The notes under the pieces were generated by a model, which was not told the origin of the DNA, did no database searches, and saw only the letters and a program-made list of their open reading frames with translations. From positions 5,699,001 to 5,763,000 of the forward strand of contig NZ_CP136920.1 in the NCBI RefSeq assembly GCF_033100135.1: a stretch of 64,000 nt of DNA. The letters are read 5' to 3'. How positions within the stretch are numbered: the stretch's first letter is position 1; each line of letters begins with the position of its first letter. The stretch is from Rubellicoccus peritrichatus. GTDB lineage: Bacteria; Verrucomicrobiota; Verrucomicrobiia; Opitutales; Cerasicoccaceae. Shown in pieces: positions 60,106-64,000 of the stretch. The translations under genes and the position numbers were made by a program.

Positions 60106-61266
60106 ATGACAAACTTGCTACAGCAAACATCTGTTGTCGATCGCATCGGTCGTATCAGCTCAATGGTTTCCTCCTTCAAGAAACCTGTAGCCGTCGCAAT
60201 CCTAGCTACGGCCGGCAGCGCTTTATTCAACTCTGCACTAGCAGCTGATGGAACCATCAAGGCTTTCCTCGTCCAAGGGAATGTAAAGATAGTTGATAAT
60301 GAAAGCGGACGTTCAACTCCACTGAAAAGGGGTCAGACTTTTGGCGATGGGTTTACTGTAATTACAGAAAGCGATTCATCTGCGCTGCTCCTCTTTTCCA
60401 ATGGATCAGCAGTAAATGTTACTCCTGACAGCAGCTTAGAGCTAAAAGAATTCACTCAGGATTCAGCGAATACGAATATATCTCTGCAACCGGAAACAAG
60501 CGCATCCAAAACAGACCTAAAGCTGGACTACGGTGGCATCATCGGAGAAGTCAAAAAACTGAATCCAAGTTCCTCCTACACCGTTTCCACACCTGCAGGC
60601 AGCGCAGGCATTAGAGGAACAACTTACGAAGTTTATTATAGCGAAGCTACCGGCGAGACAACAATCAGAACAATAGAAGGTACTGTTGTCGCAAGCTTTG
60701 AAGGAAATGTGCTGAATGTTCCAGCTGGCGAAAACGTCCAAGTGAATGAAAGTGGCTTGGGTCAACTTGCAGCGAATAACCCCCAGCAAACATTGGCCAC
60801 ACAGCGGATCATGGCCGCATCCCTAGCAGCAGGAAGAGCCGGTGAACAAGCAGAGAACGCTGCTGGCGCCGCTGGTGTGCTAGAGGCCGACGCAAGAGAT
60901 TTTGGTGATTCTGCAGCTACTGCAGCATTTGCTCAAGCAACACGCGATACGGCCAACCTGACAACACTGGATGCCATTACGGCTGCTGCCAATACTGCAG
61001 AAGCTAACACGGTGGCCGCCTTCCAATCTATAGTTAACAATGCCGTTGGCGACCAACCGCAATCAGACGTCAGCCGTATTATTAAAACAGCTGGTCGTAT
61101 CGCAGCGCGTGATGTAGTCAATGGTGAAAATGTCCAGGACCTGAACATTCCAAATATCGTAAGCCAGGCTGAACGTATCGATAATACAATAAACACAATC
61201 GATACGGAAAGAGGCGCTGGCTTCGAAAACCTACCTATTGAGGGAATTCCACAAAGCGGGAACTAA
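60106..61266 (+). CDS. FecR-domain secreted protein
   Basis: A 386-residue protein with a long signal peptide (A-V-A-I-L-A-T-A-G-S-A-L-F-N-S-A-L-A). A FecR domain (about 50-225) shows L-K-R-G-Q-T-F-G-D-G-F-T-V and T-P-A-G-S-A-G-I-R-G-T-T-Y-E-V, with the ending V-P-A-G-E-N-V-Q-V. The C-terminal part is helical and Ala-rich. FecR domains of this type are found in exopolysaccharide and exosortase loci. It is the first gene of the operon-like set to the right. Confidence 0.85.
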   Translation: MTNLLQQTSVVDRIGRISSMVSSFKKPVAVAILATAGSALFNSALAADGTIKAFLVQGNVKIVDNESGRSTPLKRGQTFGDGFTVITESDSSALLLFSNGSAVNVTPDSSLELKEFTQDSANTNISLQPETSASKTDLKLDYGGIIGEVKKLNPSSSYTVSTPAGSAGIRGTTYEVYYSEATGETTIRTIEGTVVASFEGNVLNVPAGENVQVNESGLGQLAANNPQQTLATQRIMAASLAAGRAGEQAENAAGAAGVLEADARDFGDSAATAAFAQATRDTANLTTLDAITAAANTAEANTVAAFQSIVNNAVGDQPQSDVSRIIKTAGRIAARDVVNGENVQDLNIPNIVSQAERIDNTINTIDTERGAGFENLPIEGIPQSGN

Positions 61267-61325
61267 CTCTTTAAATTTCTTTCAGTCTATTACACCAGCG
61301 AAAGAACCTGTATTCTTCTATACTA

Positions 61326-62654
61326 ATGAAATACTGCTGCAGTAAACTAATGTCTACATACACGCGCCTTGCAAGATACGCCATTGCGTCTTCAATTTTA
61401 CTGACACCGATCGTCAGCGAAGGTCAAATAGCGATACACCAAAACAGAGGTGACGTTACTCAAAGAGATTACAATCTACGAATTGGAGAGGCAGAACTGT
61501 CACTTGGAAGCGGGCTACAGCTCACTTACGATAGTAACTTCAATCGAGCCAGCAATAACACAGCAGGAGGATCCTACGCAATCGCGCCTAGCCTTCAGCT
61601 AGGAGTATATTGGCCAATTTCTCCCTATATCACTTTCGATACCAATATAAGCATCGGCTACCAATTTTATGTCAGTGGCCCTGGGGAAGACGGTTTGAGA
61701 ATCACAGGTCTTGATGGCCTCGGGACAGCAAGCACTTTCAATCTTGAATTCCTCATTGGTGATGACTCGCTAATCAACGTTTACAACTCATTGTCAGCCA
61801 CTATCGATACTGTTCAGACAGGAGCGACAGCAGGTGGCGGAACAAGCGGGAATGTCAGGAACGAACCCTTCCAACAATATACGTATGTTGCTGGTATAGG
61901 CTATGTTCAGAGGCTCACTCCTTACACTCGATTGAATGTCAATTACGATTTCCAACTTCGCAGAACTCCTGACTCGACTTTCAACTACATAAATCGCATT
62001 ACAAACACACCATCCGTTTCCGTAGCGCACCAGCTAAACCAAAACCTAACGGGCTCACTCACAACCAGTGCAAATTTCTATGACTACTCAGAAGATCTGC
62101 ACAATAACGGTTTCAAATACCTCTTTGGCGGTGGCCTCGAGTACATAACAGATGGCGGTCTCATTGTTGGCGGTGAGCTAGGCGTTGAATACCTGGACTT
62201 CAGCACCAGCAATGATCCTGCAGCAACTGACGCAGATAACGTAAGCCCTTATGCCAATGGTTACTTGCAATTCAAGACTGGCGAATTTCTCACCCATACT
62301 TTCAGCGGAAAATACACGCACGACGCAAGTAATGGCAGCTTTGCCAATCCTGCTAACCCATCACAACTGCTTTTCGTAAACTTCCAGCTTGAATATGGTG
62401 GAGCCTACACACTCAGTATTCCTATCAGGGAAAACATCAATGTATATGGCAGCTATAACCTGTACCGCATTGAACAATCAGACAACGGTAACAAATACAA
62501 TCGTCAAGGGGTCTTAATTGGTGCTGACTACGACCTGTCAAAGCAAATAAATGTATCAGTACGATACACTTATGAAAATGCCTTTGATGCAACATTTGTA
62601 AACACAGACTACAATAGGAATCTTGTAGACATTTTTCTAAATTATAACTTCTAG
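61326..62654 (+). CDS. Outer-membrane beta-barrel protein of the polysaccharide locus
   Basis: A 442-residue protein with a signal peptide. The mature part consists of alternating strands with aromatic ends (L-Q-L-T-Y-D-S-N-F-N-R at the start) and ends in V-D-I-F-L-N-Y-N-F, with the terminal Phe usual for outer-membrane barrels. It resembles barrel proteins in exosortase-type EPS loci. The position before the SLBB export gene supports such a role. A strong terminator follows. Confidence 0.8.
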   Translation: MKYCCSKLMSTYTRLARYAIASSILLTPIVSEGQIAIHQNRGDVTQRDYNLRIGEAELSLGSGLQLTYDSNFNRASNNTAGGSYAIAPSLQLGVYWPISPYITFDTNISIGYQFYVSGPGEDGLRITGLDGLGTASTFNLEFLIGDDSLINVYNSLSATIDTVQTGATAGGGTSGNVRNEPFQQYTYVAGIGYVQRLTPYTRLNVNYDFQLRRTPDSTFNYINRITNTPSVSVAHQLNQNLTGSLTTSANFYDYSEDLHNNGFKYLFGGGLEYITDGGLIVGGELGVEYLDFSTSNDPAATDADNVSPYANGYLQFKTGEFLTHTFSGKYTHDASNGSFANPANPSQLLFVNFQLEYGGAYTLSIPIRENINVYGSYNLYRIEQSDNGNKYNRQGVLIGADYDLSKQINVSVRYTYENAFDATFVNTDYNRNLVDIFLNYNF

Positions 62655-62690
62655 CAAAGAGCAACACCACCCTTTGCTTCTCGCAATTAA

Positions 62691-62726
62691 GAACAAGGTA
62701 TCATATATACCTTGTTCATTCTTTTA
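62691..62726 (+). terminator. Intrinsic terminator after the beta-barrel gene
   Basis: GAACAAGGTAT (62691-62701) pairs perfectly with ATACCTTGTTC (62707-62717), followed by ATTCTTTTAT. It separates the barrel gene from the SLBB export gene, so the latter needs its own promoter or read-through. Confidence 0.85.
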
Positions 62727-62768
62727 TAGAAGATACTGAGCTCGGAAAAACAAAGCGTATTTTAAGTA

Positions 62769-63701
62769 ATGTCTCCAGTGGTGAAATTTGGTCTATTATG
62801 TATATTCTTCGCAGGAATAGTTGAAGGACTCGTTCTTCATGGTGCCGAAACCCAAGGCACCTCTACGCAACAACGGGAAGTCAACAACACTACCGTAAAC
62901 TCCGGAGATATTATACAAATACGCATTGATGAGGATCCAAATTTCGTCTTTCGAGGCCCAGTCAACTCATCAGGTTATATAGACCTTCCCTACAACATTG
63001 GAGAATTCAAAGCCAGTGGCCTAACTTATAGTGAGCTTGAAAACGCCCTCCAAAAGAAATTAACGGAGAGCCATTACCGTAAAGCGACGGTTCAGGCGAT
63101 ACAGATACAAGAAGCAGCTGGCCAAGTCTATGTTTACGGTGCAGTGAAAGAGCCCGGTATCATCTTATTACCACCATCAGGCTATTTTACAATCCCCCAA
63201 ATACTGGCTTCTGTAAAAGGGCTAACTGCTTGGTCTGACCCCAAAAGTGCCTATATATTGAGGTATGGCGAAAATGGCTCCAAAGAACGCATTCCAATCG
63301 ACATAAGCGTGCAAATTATGGCATTGGAAGACCAGGCACCTCTCGAAGTCCTTGAAAATGGTGACGAACTTTACATCCCCGGCATAAACCAAGGTCAGGG
63401 AAGTAGTCTTCTTACCAACGACCCAATTGAAGTGATCGTTGTTGGGCAGATAAATAGTCCAGGCATCGTGACATTTGCCCCAGGCGAGGAAGCAACATTT
63501 ATGCGAACAATTTTCAAAGCAGGCGGCCTTACGAAGTTCGCACGGTCAACGCAAGTTAAACTAATTAGATATGCGGGCTCTGATCGCTCAGTTGAAATCA
63601 TCAATGCCGAAGAGATCATCGAGGAAGGATATCTGGATAAGGATGTTCCAATGAATTCTGGCGATATGATCATTGTGCCACAGAAATTCATCAACTTCTA
63701 A
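62769..63701 (+). CDS. Polysaccharide export protein (Wza-like, SLBB domains)
   Basis: A 310-residue protein with a signal peptide but no lipobox cysteine. A Poly_export domain starts with V-N-S-G-D-I-I-Q-I-R-I and continues with G-Y-I-D-L-P-Y. Two SLBB domains follow: V-Y-V-Y-G-A-V-K-E-P-G-I-I and I-V-V-G-Q-I-N-S-P-G-I-V. It would form the periplasmic/outer-membrane export channel. A polysaccharide co-polymerase begins 5 bases further on. Confidence 0.92.
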   Translation: MSPVVKFGLLCIFFAGIVEGLVLHGAETQGTSTQQREVNNTTVNSGDIIQIRIDEDPNFVFRGPVNSSGYIDLPYNIGEFKASGLTYSELENALQKKLTESHYRKATVQAIQIQEAAGQVYVYGAVKEPGIILLPPSGYFTIPQILASVKGLTAWSDPKSAYILRYGENGSKERIPIDISVQIMALEDQAPLEVLENGDELYIPGINQGQGSSLLTNDPIEVIVVGQINSPGIVTFAPGEEATFMRTIFKAGGLTKFARSTQVKLIRYAGSDRSVEIINAEEIIEEGYLDKDVPMNSGDMIIVPQKFINF

Positions 63702-63706
63702 GTGAG

Positions 63707-64000
63707 ATGCATTTTCCTGACCAAAAAAATCCATCACCTAAGGCTCACAGTGGGAGTGAACCAGATACTTTCAGTAAGTTCTCCCACCCCATGGACTTGC
63801 TCTATATTCTTCTGAATAACTGGTGGATTATAGCCATCTGTGTCGCAATCACGGGTATTAGTGCCGTAGCTTACCTATTTTGGGTAAAGCCAATATACAG
63901 AGCAACAGCCAGAGTTGAAATTTTTCGCGAAAGCCGAATCGATACACGCACTAAAATCTCCTATTATGAGCATTTAGAGCGCACATTACAGCGCCAATCA
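63707..64000 (+). CDS. Wzz-type polysaccharide co-polymerase, N-terminal part (cut by window end)
   Basis: Ninety-eight residues from ATG 63707 to the window end. A membrane helix (W-W-I-I-A-I-C-V-A-I-T-G-I-S-A-V) follows a short cytoplasmic part, then K-P-I-Y-R-A-T-A-R-V-E-I, the typical start of the Wzz periplasmic domain. It may continue with a tyrosine kinase domain, which cannot be seen here. It is directly coupled to the export gene. Confidence 0.88.
   Translation, partial: MHFPDQKNPSPKAHSGSEPDTFSKFSHPMDLLYILLNNWWIIAICVAITGISAVAYLFWVKPIYRATARVEIFRESRIDTRTKISYYEHLERTLQRQS

Noticed and set aside
1-64000. CRISPR arrays, tRNA or rRNA genes, prophage
   Set aside because: No regular spaced repeats, no GGTTCGAATC-type T-loop with cloverleaf, and no phage structural genes were found by eye; short RNAs could be missed.

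Overview
The window looks like a chromosomal segment of a free-living, heterotrophic Verrucomicrobiota bacterium, most likely of the Opitutae type. This is inferred from a large Verru_Chthon cassette-A-like protein, PEP-CTERM sorting, DUF6807/DUF4380 sugar-locus proteins, LacI regulators beside glycoside hydrolases, and a FecR/SLBB polysaccharide locus. Base composition is moderate and even. I saw no rRNA, tRNA, CRISPR array, phage or complete insertion sequence.

Layout. 1-2.1 kb: end of a Gfo/Idh/MocA oxidoreductase, a DUF6807 protein and a pseudopilin-like protein. 2.3-11.3 kb (minus strand): an eleven-gene bilin cluster, in transcription order degenerate AAA+ protein, HhH protein, 2Fe-2S ferredoxin, V4R protein, a disordered protein with six aromatic repeats, a phycobiliprotein-like globin with the bilin cysteine, a second V4R protein, a Ser/Thr kinase, an orphan, heme oxygenase and a ferredoxin-dependent bilin reductase. 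11.6-24 kb: sugar-related genes (DUF4380 lipoprotein, LacI, VWA protein, alpha-galactosidase, cassette-A protein, maltoporin). 23.8-28.3 kb: ECF sigma with membrane partner, thioredoxin-like protein, PEP-CTERM protein, methyltransferase, VOC protein. 28.4-33.7 kb: ankyrin protein, flavodoxin, heme-utilisation-like protein, Fur regulator. 33.7-48 kb: housekeeping genes (ispF, ispD, ispE, ptsI, der, prmC), a tail-specific protease, an eight-repeat protein and an ABC exporter. 48-53.2 kb: a pilMNO-x-secretin operon. 53.6-59.9 kb: a 31-residue ribosome-type protein, a degenerate pseudouridine synthase, S20, an MFS carrier and three less certain genes. 60.1-64 kb: the start of an exopolysaccharide export locus.

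The most remarkable region is the bilin cluster. Heme oxygenase would open heme to biliverdin, the reductase would reduce it with electrons from the ferredoxin, and the globin has a C-x-R-D motif where phycobiliproteins bind bilin. The core (globin, two V4R proteins, Fe-S protein, pre-PcyA-type reductase) matches what I recall as the BBAG clusters of non-photosynthetic bacteria. What I do not recall as described are the six-repeat linker-like protein, the inactive-looking AAA+ protein, the HhH protein, the orphan and the kinase with a C-terminal sensor-like half. Together they suggest a scaffolded bilin-protein assembly rather than just a pigment pathway.

A second unusual feature is a 166-167 bp element with terminal inverted repeats, present in two inverted copies plus one end-fragment. 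Each lies between convergent genes, and each supplies the TAG stop codon of a flanking gene from its terminal CTAG.
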